Shown here: positions 6,833 through 12,920 of the stretch, in pieces | Position numbering within the stretch: the first letter of the stretch is position 1 | Layout: each line of letters opens with the position of its first letter | Source: Myxococcota bacterium | Lineage (GTDB): Bacteria; Myxococcota_A; Polyangia; HGW-17; JAJRWW01 | Assembly (NCBI GenBank): GCA_024276595.1 | Contig: JAJRWW010000631.1 | Span: 1-20,655 of the forward strand | Direction of reading: 5' to 3' | DNA length: 20,655 nucleotides | Position numbers and translations under genes: made by a program | The notes under the pieces: model-generated | What the model was told of the DNA's origin: nothing | The model's database searches: none | Seen by the model: only the letters and a program-made list of their open reading frames with translations

Positions 6833-8186
6833 TCGCCACCAAGATCGCCAGGAGCAGGATCACCACCAGCTTCCAGCCAATGCCAGAGCCCTGCTCCATG
6901 CCGGCCCATTCTGCGGGCGAGCCCTCCTCGTGGGCCGCCCCTTGCGAGCCGCTCCTCATGTCCTCGATCACCCGCTCCAGGGAGGCCTCGCCCTCCTCGG
7001 CCGAGGCCCTCGGCTGAGGCTCGGGCTCCATCTCCTCCAGATCGATCTCGATCTCCTCCTCGACGACGCTCCCTCCACTCCCTGCATGGCCGTCGTCACG
7101 GCCCCGGTCCTTTGCGCCGTCCCACAAGAGCTCGTCACCTGGGCTCACCTCCTCGTCCATGCGGGAAGCAAAGATCAGCTCCCCCTCCTCGGCCTGGGCG
7201 AAGTCCTGGTCGTAGCTCCCACTGCGGGGCGAGTCGAAGTCGAGGTCGTCCTCGTCCTCTTCGACCTCTTCATCGGGGTCCACCTCGATGCCAACGCCGG
7301 TGACGTCGAACAGCCCTATGAGGTACCGCGAGAGGTGATGACGCCCCGACCGCCATCCCATGCTGGAGGCAAAGGCCTCCAGGTCCTGGTGCAGCTCCCC
7401 ACCGTTCGAGTAGCGGTTCTCGGGCCTCTTTTCTAGCAGCCTCATCAGGATCTGCTCCAGGTCGGGTGGGAAGCCCGGCCTCACCAGCGAGGGGGGGGCG
7501 ATGGGCTGCGTGAGGATCTTGTCCATCACCTCCTGGCGCGAGCCCCGAAAGAGCCGCCGGCCCACGGTGATCTCGTAAAGCACCACACCCAGGGCAAACA
7601 GGTCCGTGCGCCCGTCCACCAGCTCTCCCCGCACCTGCTCCGGGGCCATGTAGCTGAGCTTGCCCACCACGGTGCCGATCTCCTCTGCCACCTGTGAGGC
7701 GGCCCTGGCGATGCCAAAGTCCACGAGCTTGGCGATCCCGGTGTAGGAGACGAGGATGTTGGTGGGGCTGATATCCCTGTGGACGATGCCCACCCGCTGG
7801 CCGTCAGAGCCCCGGTGCGCCTGGGCATAGGCCAACCCTTGGGCCACCTGGCCCACAATTGCCACGGCCAGGCGCAGGGACAGAAACTGCTTCTGGGCAA
7901 TACCCCTGCGGCAGATCTCCATGAGATCCTTGCCGTGGATGTACTCCATGGCGATGTAGTAGGTGCCAAAGGCCTTTCCGATGTCGTAGATGTGAACGAT
8001 GTTGGGGTGGTTGAGGTTGGCGGCGATACGCGCCTCGTCCAGGAACATCTCCACGTAGCCGACGTTGGTGGCGAGCTCCCGGTGAATGCGCTTTATCACC
8101 AGCTCCTTGTTGAAGCCTCCCAGGCCGAGCTGCCTGGCCAAGAAGATCTCCGCCATGCCCCCTTCGCCGATCTTTCGCAGGAGCAC
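6798..8186 (-). CDS. Hanks-type Ser/Thr protein kinase with acidic linker and C-terminal membrane anchor
   Basis: The kinase domain (about 1-275) is complete: IGEGGMAEIF glycine loop, Lys32 (VIKRI), Glu51, HRDIS with catalytic Asp138, Asn143, DFG at 156-158 and APE at 181-183, so it should be active. An acidic, low-complexity linker (about 301-430, many Asp/Glu runs) follows, and the protein ends in one hydrophobic helix (about 437-462) with no residues behind it, which predicts a tail-anchored kinase with the catalytic domain in the cytoplasm and no external sensor. The GTG at 8184-8186 is the only usual start codon after the upstream in-frame TAG at 8229-8231, yet it has no Shine-Dalgarno, and the 14 codons before it read DGENVFADKYVLLRKIG, which looks like a normal kinase N-terminus. 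A CTG at 8223-8225 with GGAG 10 nt before it is an alternative. The style resembles myxobacterial kinases. Substrates are unknown. Confidence 0.9.
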   Translation of the reverse strand: MLLRKIGEGGMAEIFLARQLGLGGFNKELVIKRIHRELATNVGYVEMFLDEARIAANLNHPNIVHIYDIGKAFGTYYIAMEYIHGKDLMEICRRGIAQKQFLSLRLAVAIVGQVAQGLAYAQAHRGSDGQRVGIVHRDISPTNILVSYTGIAKLVDFGIARAASQVAEEIGTVVGKLSYMAPEQVRGELVDGRTDLFALGVVLYEITVGRRLFRGSRQEVMDKILTQPIAPPSLVRPGFPPDLEQILMRLLEKRPENRYSNGGELHQDLEAFASSMGWRSGRHHLSRYLIGLFDVTGVGIEVDPDEEVEEDEDDLDFDSPRSGSYDQDFAQAEEGELIFASRMDEEVSPGDELLWDGAKDRGRDDGHAGSGGSVVEEEIEIDLEEMEPEPQPRASAEEGEASLERVIEDMRSGSQGAAHEEGSPAEWAGMEQGSGIGWKLVVILLLAILVATILGLLLLGLL

Positions 8187-8228
8187 GTACTTGTCAGCGA
8201 AGACATTTTCGCCGTCGGTGGACAGGGT

Positions 8229-9272
8229 CTAGAGACTCCAGTGCCCATCCAGGGCGCGCTTGATCTCGTCCAGGTGCTCCGCCATTCGCCGGTCCTCGGA
8301 GGCGCTGATCTGATCCACCCCTCGAAGCTCGTCCTCCAGCAGCTCCTCGCAGAGCCCCACCACCACCCGTCCCAGGGCCTCCACGTCGTAGCCGCCTTCC
8401 AAGACCGCCGCCACCTTGCCCCCGCACACCTGCTCGGCGACCTGCCTCACCTTGCGGGCCAGCACGCGAAAGCCCCGATCCGACACCGACATGCCGCCCA
8501 GGGGGTCGTCTCGGTGCGCGTCAAAGCCCGCGGAGAGGAGGACCAGATCCGGGTCGTACTGGGCGATCACCGGGCAGACAATCTGGTCAAAGGCCGCCAC
8601 CATCTCCTCGTCCCCGCACCCCCCTGGGAGGGGCACGTTCACCGTGTACCCCTCACCTTCGCCGACGCCAATCTCCCGGTGGGAGCCGGTCCCAGGATAG
8701 AAGGGGTAACGGTGAGTGGAGAGGTACAGGACGTCCTTTCTCCGCTCGAATGAGTGCTGCGTCCCGTTGCCGTGGTGCACGTCCCAGTCCAGGATCGCCA
8801 CCCGCGCCGCGCCGGCCGCGAGGGCCGCTTCGGCGGCCACCGCCACGTTGTTGAAGATACAAAAGCCCATGGCCCTGTCCGCCTCGGCGTGGTGCCCCGG
8901 AGGCCGCACCAGCGCCAGGCCACCGGTGAGCCCGCCCACGCCTCCGAGCACATCCACCGCCAGGTCTGCCGTGGCCCCTGCCGCGTGGAGGGCTGCCTCC
9001 CATGAGCCCTCCGAGAAGAAGGTGTCCGGATCCAGGTGCCCCTCCGAGCCGGAGAGCTCTCGCTGCACACGGTCGAAGTAGGAGCCCCGGTGGACCCGCA
9101 GAATCTCCTCCCGGGTGGCAGCGCGTGTGGGATGCTCCTCGGTGCGCTCCCGCACCCCGGCGCGCTTCAAAGCGCCCTGCACGGCGATGAGACGCTCAGG
9201 GCATTCCGGGTGGGAGTAGACCGGATCCCGGTGGTTCAAAAAGAGCTCGTCGTACACCAGCCTGACAGCCAT
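8229..9272 (-). CDS. Histone deacetylase family (class II-like, AcuC/HDAH/APAH type) deacetylase
   Basis: Read from ATG 9272 this is a 347-residue full-length deacetylase. It has HPECPERL (21-28), RPPGHHAE (123-130) with the catalytic His pair 127/128, DWDVHHGNGTQ (162-172) with zinc ligands Asp164 and His166, SAGFDAHRDDPLGG (247-260) with zinc ligand Asp251, and EGGYD (292-296) with the oxyanion Tyr295. These Zn-dependent enzymes remove acetyl or longer acyl groups from protein lysine or polyamines; the substrate cannot be read from sequence. A good ribosome site directly precedes ATG 9272, so it is likely translated as its own protein although the frame upstream is open into the glycosyltransferase. 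Stop is TAG 8229-8231, and the kinase follows in the same frame 42 bp later. An upstream ATG at 9296 would add eight residues. Confidence 0.92.
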   Translation of the reverse strand: MAVRLVYDELFLNHRDPVYSHPECPERLIAVQGALKRAGVRERTEEHPTRAATREEILRVHRGSYFDRVQRELSGSEGHLDPDTFFSEGSWEAALHAAGATADLAVDVLGGVGGLTGGLALVRPPGHHAEADRAMGFCIFNNVAVAAEAALAAGAARVAILDWDVHHGNGTQHSFERRKDVLYLSTHRYPFYPGTGSHREIGVGEGEGYTVNVPLPGGCGDEEMVAAFDQIVCPVIAQYDPDLVLLSAGFDAHRDDPLGGMSVSDRGFRVLARKVRQVAEQVCGGKVAAVLEGGYDVEALGRVVVGLCEELLEDELRGVDQISASEDRRMAEHLDEIKRALDGHWSL

Positions 9273-10868
9273 CGCCTCTCCTCGCTCAGATGTCATGGGC
9301 AGCTTCGGATGCCGACGCCAGTTTAGTCGTGGGCTCGACTCCCGTAAAGGCCGATCTGCTCCTTGGCCAGGGCTTTTGCAGGGGACAAACCCGTAGACCT
9401 CGATCCCGTTGCTTTTTCTGAAGATGCGCCTCGATTCAGCGCACAGCAGCCGCGAGAGCATCCTGCGAGACTGGTCGCCGGTGTTCCAGGCGTGGGAGAG
9501 CACCAGGATCACACCCCCTGGGTGAGCCCGGGCCAGCCGGGCCAGGATCCGCCAGCGCTCATCCCGCCCCTCCGGGAGCCCCACCCTGGGGAGCCGCCCG
9601 CGGTAGTAGCGGTCGAAAGGGATCTGCACGTACCGCTTGTCCAGGACTATCACGCCCCCTGGCCGCTCGTGATGAGCCACGTAGCTGGCCGCGCCCCGCC
9701 AGTCCTCTCGGCCAAAGGAGGGGTCGAAGTGGTAGCGGGCCAGGGAGATGATCTGCAGCAGCAGGAGCACGCCGAGGGCCACACGCCCTGCCAGGTCACC
9801 CAGGTACAGGCCCGCGGCGAGCAGCAGACACAGCGCTGGAATAAGAAAGCAGAGGTAGCGCGCGGTAAACAGCGGCAGCCAGGGAAACAGCAGCGCCAGG
9901 CCCACCGTGGGAACCACGGCCACCGCCAGCAGCATCCGCCCGTCCCCGCCGCCTCTCCAAAGGCGCTGGACACCCCGCCACAAAAGCGGCGCCAGGGCCA
10001 GCACAAAGGGGATCACCAGCCACAGGTGCCCAAGAGCGACCTCCCGGTGCGTCTGCGGGTAGATCCGAACCGCTGCCGACTCGCCCAGCAGCAGGAGAAA
10101 GGGCAGCGAAAGCGCCCTGCCCAAGAGATCCGTTGTGTAGCCCCGCTGCTGGGCCTCCACCCCACTCAGGAATGTTACCAGCCACGGCACGAACAGCAGC
10201 GCGGCCGCTCCCAGGGGCAAAAGGAGGGCCAGCCGGTCCCGCGGGCTCCGCCCCCCAAGCAGCAGGAGTCGGTGAGCCCCCAGCACAAGGGCCACCCAGC
10301 CAAACTGATAGTGGGTGTGCAGGCCCGCCACCAGCACCAGGCAGTACGCCAGACCAGCCCCCCACCTCTGGGGGCGCTCGGCCGTGCGCAGGTGCAGCCA
10401 CATGGCCAGCACCACGAGCAGCACCAGCAGGCTGTAGGAACGAATCTCCTGCGAAAAGAGCAGATGGTAGGGGTCCAGGGCAAAGAGGGTGAGGGCGGCC
10501 AGGGCTCCCTTTCTGTCGAGGAACCTCCGGGCCAGGGGCCAGAAGGCGAAGCATGCCAGCGCCCCGAAGATGGCCGGCAGCAGTCGCAGCCAGGCGTCCG
10601 ACTCCGCCGGCACCAGCCGGATCCACAGGTGCAGGAGCAGACGAAAGAGAGGCGGGTTGTTCACCTCTGCCAGGAGAGCGCCCCTTGTGGAGTGGCGCGC
10701 AAACTGGAGGCTGGTGGCCTCGTCCAGCCAGAGGCTGTGCAGGCCCAGCGACCAGAGCCGAAGCGCGGTGGCTGCCACCAGCATGATCACCGGGCCCCAG
10801 CGAAGAAGCCAGGGAACAACCGGCGAGGGGCGAGGACCTGCCGGCGCCAAGGGACGCCCTAGCTCCAT
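8229..10868 (-). CDS. GT-C/GT39-like membrane glycosyltransferase whose frame continues into the deacetylase
   Basis: The 879-codon frame from ATG 10868 begins with a polytopic membrane protein (residues 1-496, nucleotides 9381-10868) and then runs without a stop into the deacetylase (residue 533 is its Met). The membrane part has a first helix near 22-40, a loop with LWLDEATSL (46-54, Asp49-Glu50 as in GT-C catalytic loops), NNPPLFRLLLHLW (70-82), FSQEIRSYS (138-146), about ten helices to residue 377, and a soluble tail starting REDWRGAASYV (387-397). This pattern fits dolichyl/polyprenyl-phosphate sugar transferases of the GT39/ArnT kind that glycosylate lipids or proteins outside the membrane; donor and acceptor are unknown. 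The linker (497-532) is polar and looks like translated spacer. Either the natural stop is lost, or a one-base indel hides the TAA at 9323-9325 in the neighbouring frame, or this is a real fusion. ATG 10868 has no Shine-Dalgarno and overlaps a leader ORF. Confidence 0.8.
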   Translation of the reverse strand: MELGRPLAPAGPRPSPVVPWLLRWGPVIMLVAATALRLWSLGLHSLWLDEATSLQFARHSTRGALLAEVNNPPLFRLLLHLWIRLVPAESDAWLRLLPAIFGALACFAFWPLARRFLDRKGALAALTLFALDPYHLLFSQEIRSYSLLVLLVVLAMWLHLRTAERPQRWGAGLAYCLVLVAGLHTHYQFGWVALVLGAHRLLLLGGRSPRDRLALLLPLGAAALLFVPWLVTFLSGVEAQQRGYTTDLLGRALSLPFLLLLGESAAVRIYPQTHREVALGHLWLVIPFVLALAPLLWRGVQRLWRGGGDGRMLLAVAVVPTVGLALLFPWLPLFTARYLCFLIPALCLLLAAGLYLGDLAGRVALGVLLLLQIISLARYHFDPSFGREDWRGAASYVAHHERPGGVIVLDKRYVQIPFDRYYRGRLPRVGLPEGRDERWRILARLARAHPGGVILVLSHAWNTGDQSRRMLSRLLCAESRRIFRKSNGIEVYGFVPCKSPGQGADRPLRESSPRLNWRRHPKLPMTSERGEAMAVRLVYDELFLNHRDPVYSHPECPERLIAVQGALKRAGVRERTEEHPTRAATREEILRVHRGSYFDRVQRELSGSEGHLDPDTFFSEGSWEAALHAAGATADLAVDVLGGVGGLTGGLALVRPPGHHAEADRAMGFCIFNNVAVAAEAALAAGAARVAILDWDVHHGNGTQHSFERRKDVLYLSTHRYPFYPGTGSHREIGVGEGEGYTVNVPLPGGCGDEEMVAAFDQIVCPVIAQYDPDLVLLSAGFDAHRDDPLGGMSVSDRGFRVLARKVRQVAEQVCGGKVAAVLEGGYDVEALGRVVVGLCEELLEDELRGVDQISASEDRRMAEHLDEIKRALDGHWSL
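9278..9283 (-). promoter_or_regulatory. Internal ribosome binding site for the deacetylase
   Basis: On the minus strand GAGGAG (9283 down to 9278) lies 5 nt before ATG 9272. This near-ideal spacing inside an otherwise uninterrupted frame is the main reason for calling the deacetylase start here. Confidence 0.7.
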
Positions 10869-10966
10869 TGCTCAAGTAGCTCCCATCGCCGGTCGGACCA
10901 GTTGCCCGTCAATTGGTCCGACCTGTCAGAGAAACCGCGCGATCCTTTTCGCACACCCAGGGACAT
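10859..10966 (-). CDS. 35-codon leader ORF overlapping the glycosyltransferase start
   Basis: ATG 10966 is preceded by TAAGGAGGT with a 5-nt spacer, the strongest Shine-Dalgarno in the window. The product begins MSLGVRKGSRGF and ends WELLEQWS; it has three Trp, no signal peptide and no membrane segment, and I recognise no family. Its TAG (10859-10861) overlaps the first codons of the glycosyltransferase (ATG 10866-10868) by 10 bp. That next gene has no ribosome site of its own, so translational coupling is the likely role. A 14-position hairpin lies inside this ORF. A leader or regulatory peptide is inferred; a conserved small protein is the alternative. Confidence 0.55.
   Translation of the reverse strand: MSLGVRKGSRGFSDRSDQLTGNWSDRRWELLEQWS
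10891..10923. promoter_or_regulatory. Inverted repeat/hairpin inside the leader ORF
   Basis: GGTCGGACCA (10891-10900) is the exact reverse complement of TGGTCCGACC (10914-10923). Three further pairs (10902-10904 with 10910-10912) and a G-T pair (10901/10913) extend the stem to 14 positions around the 5-nt loop CCCGT. It ends 22 nt before the glycosyltransferase start. It can be an RNA structure controlling translation or an operator; there is no T-run, so it is not an ordinary terminator. Confidence 0.6.
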
Positions 10967-10971
10967 AGGGT

Positions 10972-10979
10972 ACCTCCTT
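10972..10979 (-). promoter_or_regulatory. Strong Shine-Dalgarno of the leader ORF
   Basis: AAGGAGGT on the minus strand (10979 down to 10972) is a full complement of the 16S rRNA tail and stands 5 nt before ATG 10966. It is the only good ribosome site in front of the glycosyltransferase. Confidence 0.75.
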
Positions 10980-10980
10980 A

Positions 10981-11146
10981 CGCACCCGATAGACATAAGC
11001 GATACTGGGATAATACCTGCATCGCCTGTGATTCCAGAGCCGTAACTCTCCCTAACCGATCCAGTAGAAAATGGCACGAAACTTGATACCCGTCGCACCG
11101 TCGGAAGAAAAGAATCGGACCAGATCTACCCGGAGAGATTCGGACA
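10981..11146. promoter_or_regulatory. Divergent intergenic region with a repeated TCGGACCA motif
   Basis: This 166-bp non-coding stretch separates the minus-strand leader/glycosyltransferase unit from the plus-strand acyltransferase and must hold both promoters; no convincing -35/-10 pair stands out. TCGGACCAG at 11115-11123 repeats the arm of the hairpin at 10893-10901 exactly over nine bases, and a partial TCGGACA copy lies at 11140-11146 next to the acyltransferase ATG. With the inverted copy at 10914-10921 this makes three full copies, suggesting a shared operator for both directions. GGAGA (11132-11136) is the probable acyltransferase ribosome site. Confidence 0.4.
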
Positions 11147-12091
11147 ATGCATAGCCCAACCCCCAGCACCCCGCAGGTGGAGCCAGCTCCAGAGGTGATC
11201 TTCGACTCGACCGTGACCGGCAAGCCCCCTGTTGGGCCGCAAGAGGTCATCTTCGAGCAGGATCCCATCCCTCTGCCGAACATCGAGCGCCCGGGCCTGC
11301 TCCGCGTGGCTGGCCGCAGGCTCCTCGCAGGGGTGAACTTCCTGGCGAGCTACCTGATGATCAACGTCACCTCCCTTGTGGCGCTGGTCCTCTTCCGAGT
11401 GCTCAACCGCACCAGGGTCTACGGCCGACGAAACATCGGCATCTCCAAAAACACCTTGCTCTGCTCAAACCACCGCACCATGATCGACAGCTACCTCATC
11501 GGCCACCTCTCGAGCTGGCCCTGGGGCTGGTTCCTCCCCCGTGTGCTGCCCTACCATCCGGCCGCCATGGAGAACTTCTTCCGCAACAGGATCATCGGCT
11601 GGTTCTCCCACAGGTGGCGCTGCATCCCCGTGCGCCGTGGCGCAAAGGACTTCGACGCTCTGCGGGTGATGACAGAGACCCTCCCCAAGGGGCACATGTG
11701 CATCTTCCCCGAGGGCACTCGCAGCCGTACGGGTGAGCTCCTCGAGGGCAGGCCTGGCACGGGCAAGCTCATCCACGACACCCGCTGCAAGGTGATCCCC
11801 ATCTATCACTCCGGCATGGACACCCTCCTGCCCGTGGGCACCGCGTGGCCCCGTCTCTTCCGGCGGATCGAGGTCAACATCGGCGAGCCCATTGACATGA
11901 GCGACCTCTTCGCCCTGCCCTCCTCCAAGGAGACCTCCCGAAAGGTCATAGACCGCGTCATGGCGGCCATCGCGGATCTCAAGGCACAGTCCGAGGCCCG
12001 GGCCGCGGCCCGCGTGCCCTGGCACGTGGCCCTGAGACGGGCCTTGCGGCGCCTGGCCGGCCTGCCCCTCTCGCTCGTCCGTCGCTCCTGA
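11147..12091 (+). CDS. PlsC-type 1-acyl-glycerol-3-phosphate acyltransferase family protein
   Basis: This 314-residue protein carries the acyltransferase blocks in order: SNHRTMID (107-114, the HX4D catalytic pair His109/Asp114), the FFRNR region (144-148), FPEGTRSRTGE (187-197, phosphate binding) and VIPIYHSG (216-223). It should transfer an acyl chain to a lysophospholipid or similar acceptor at the inner membrane. A hydrophobic segment near 58-84 probably embeds it in the membrane. The first 50 residues are a polar, proline-rich extension not needed by the family, with the sequence EVIF appearing twice (16-19 and 33-36). The C-terminus is Arg/Ala-rich and basic. ATG 11147 has GGAGA about 10 nt upstream. 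The gene is followed by a two-component pair after 127 bp and precedes it in the same direction; no functional link is shown. The acceptor could also be a non-glycerol lipid. Confidence 0.88.
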   Translation: MHSPTPSTPQVEPAPEVIFDSTVTGKPPVGPQEVIFEQDPIPLPNIERPGLLRVAGRRLLAGVNFLASYLMINVTSLVALVLFRVLNRTRVYGRRNIGISKNTLLCSNHRTMIDSYLIGHLSSWPWGWFLPRVLPYHPAAMENFFRNRIIGWFSHRWRCIPVRRGAKDFDALRVMTETLPKGHMCIFPEGTRSRTGELLEGRPGTGKLIHDTRCKVIPIYHSGMDTLLPVGTAWPRLFRRIEVNIGEPIDMSDLFALPSSKETSRKVIDRVMAAIADLKAQSEARAAARVPWHVALRRALRRLAGLPLSLVRRS

Positions 12092-12130
12092 GGCCGCCTC
12101 GGCCCGCCGCGGCGCTCGTCTGCGCCTCGA

Positions 12131-12156
12131 TACCAACGGATACATTCAGGTACCAA
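12131..12156 (+). promoter_or_regulatory. Candidate RstA-like box upstream of the response regulator
   Basis: TACCAACGGA, TACATTCAGG and TACCAAACCG follow each other with an exact 10-bp step (12131, 12141, 12151), and TACCAA is repeated two helical turns apart. Bases 12141-12154 match the RstA-box consensus as I remember it (TACATNTNGTTACA) at 9 of its 12 fixed positions. OmpR-family regulators bind such phased direct repeats, and the downstream gene is an RstA-like regulator, so autoregulation is inferred. Confidence 0.4.
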
Positions 12157-12186
12157 ACCGTAGCTGCCCTGGCCCGGACGTGGATC

Positions 12187-12206
12187 CATCATCAATTGTG
12201 ATGATG
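12187..12206. repeat. Perfect 8-bp palindrome just before the response regulator
   Basis: CATCATCA (12187-12194) and TGATGATG (12199-12206) flank a 4-base ATTG centre. It abuts the -10-like element and could be an operator or, if transcribed, a small hairpin. It also holds two in-frame ATG codons (12201, 12204) that lack a ribosome site. Confidence 0.6.
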
Positions 12207-12212
12207 TATGAT
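12207..12212 (+). promoter_or_regulatory. -10-like element placed for a leaderless response-regulator mRNA
   Basis: TATGAT matches TATAAT at five of six bases and stands 6 bp before ATG 12219, so transcription would begin at or next to the A of that ATG. No -35 hexamer is recognisable at 16-18 bp upstream; activation by a bound regulator could compensate. The absence of any Shine-Dalgarno before ATG 12219 agrees with leaderless translation. Confidence 0.35.
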
Positions 12213-12218
12213 GCCGCC

Positions 12219-12920
12219 ATGGCCCGGCCCCCTTCATACCCACCCCGAGTGCTCCTGGTGGAGGATGACCAGAAGCTGGCCGCCCTGGTGTGCGAGTTCC
12301 TCCAGGCCAACGGCTTTCGGGTGGACCTGGAGCCACGTGGCGACCGGGCCCCTGCCCGCATTCTCCATGAGCGCCCAGACCTCGTGATCCTCGACCTGAT
12401 GCTCCCGGGCCTGGACGGCCTCTCGGTCTGCCGGAGGGTGCGGCCTCGCTTCGGGGGGGCGATCCTCATGCTCACCGCCCGGGTCGAGGAGACCGACGAG
12501 ATCCTCGGGCTGGAGCTGGGCGCCGACGACTACCTGGCCAAGCCTGTGCACCCCCGCCGTCTCCTGGCGAGGGTCAACACCCTCCTCAGGCGCCTGGACC
12601 GCTCCGCCCGCTCCACCTTGCAGGTGGGCCGCCTCTTCGTGGACGCCGCCAGCAGGCGAGCGGAGATGGACGGGGAGCCCATCACCCTCACCACGGCCGA
12701 GTTCGACCTGCTGTGGCTGCTGGCCTCCAACGCTGGAGAGATAGTCAGCCGCGACCGGATCTACCGGGAGCTGCGCGGCATAGAGTACGACGGCCTCGAC
12801 CGGTCCATGGACCTGCGGGTGGCGCGCCTGCGCAAGAAGCTGGGAGACGACGGCAAGAGGCCACGGCTGATCAAGTCCGTGCGCGGCACGGGCTACCTCC
12901 TGGCGGTGACGGAACCGTGA
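12219..12920 (+). CDS. OmpR/PhoB-family response regulator, RstA-like
   Basis: Read from ATG 12219 the protein has 233 residues, the normal size. The receiver domain (about 10-122) has Glu15-Asp16-Asp17, phospho-acceptor Asp59 (VILDLMLPG), Thr86 and Lys108 (LAKPVHP). The winged-helix output domain (about 132-229) shows LTTAEFDLLWLLASNAG, YRELRGIEYDGLDRSMDLR and KSVRGTGYLL, close to RstA/CpxR. It is phosphorylated by the kinase encoded next to it and binds DNA as a dimer on direct repeats. The frame is open back to GTG 12180, with ATGs at 12201 and 12204, but the receiver domain needs none of those residues. Its stop TGA (12918-12920) overlaps the kinase start as GTGA, so the two are translationally coupled. 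The signal sensed is not known. Confidence 0.93.
   Translation: MARPPSYPPRVLLVEDDQKLAALVCEFLQANGFRVDLEPRGDRAPARILHERPDLVILDLMLPGLDGLSVCRRVRPRFGGAILMLTARVEETDEILGLELGADDYLAKPVHPRRLLARVNTLLRRLDRSARSTLQVGRLFVDAASRRAEMDGEPITLTTAEFDLLWLLASNAGEIVSRDRIYRELRGIEYDGLDRSMDLRVARLRKKLGDDGKRPRLIKSVRGTGYLLAVTEP

Noticed and set aside
9363..10862. 499-codon plus-strand open frame opposite the glycosyltransferase
   Set aside because: Its Gln/Pro/Arg-rich translation has no domain, and the opposite strand encodes recognisable membrane helices and GT-C motifs.
10891..10923. Hairpin as a Rho-independent terminator
   Set aside because: The stem is strong but no T-run follows on either strand, and it lies inside a leader ORF right before a gene start.
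12180..12218. GTG 12180 or ATG 12201/12204 as start of the response regulator
   Set aside because: No ribosome site precedes any of them and the receiver domain is complete from ATG 12219; kept as an alternative only.
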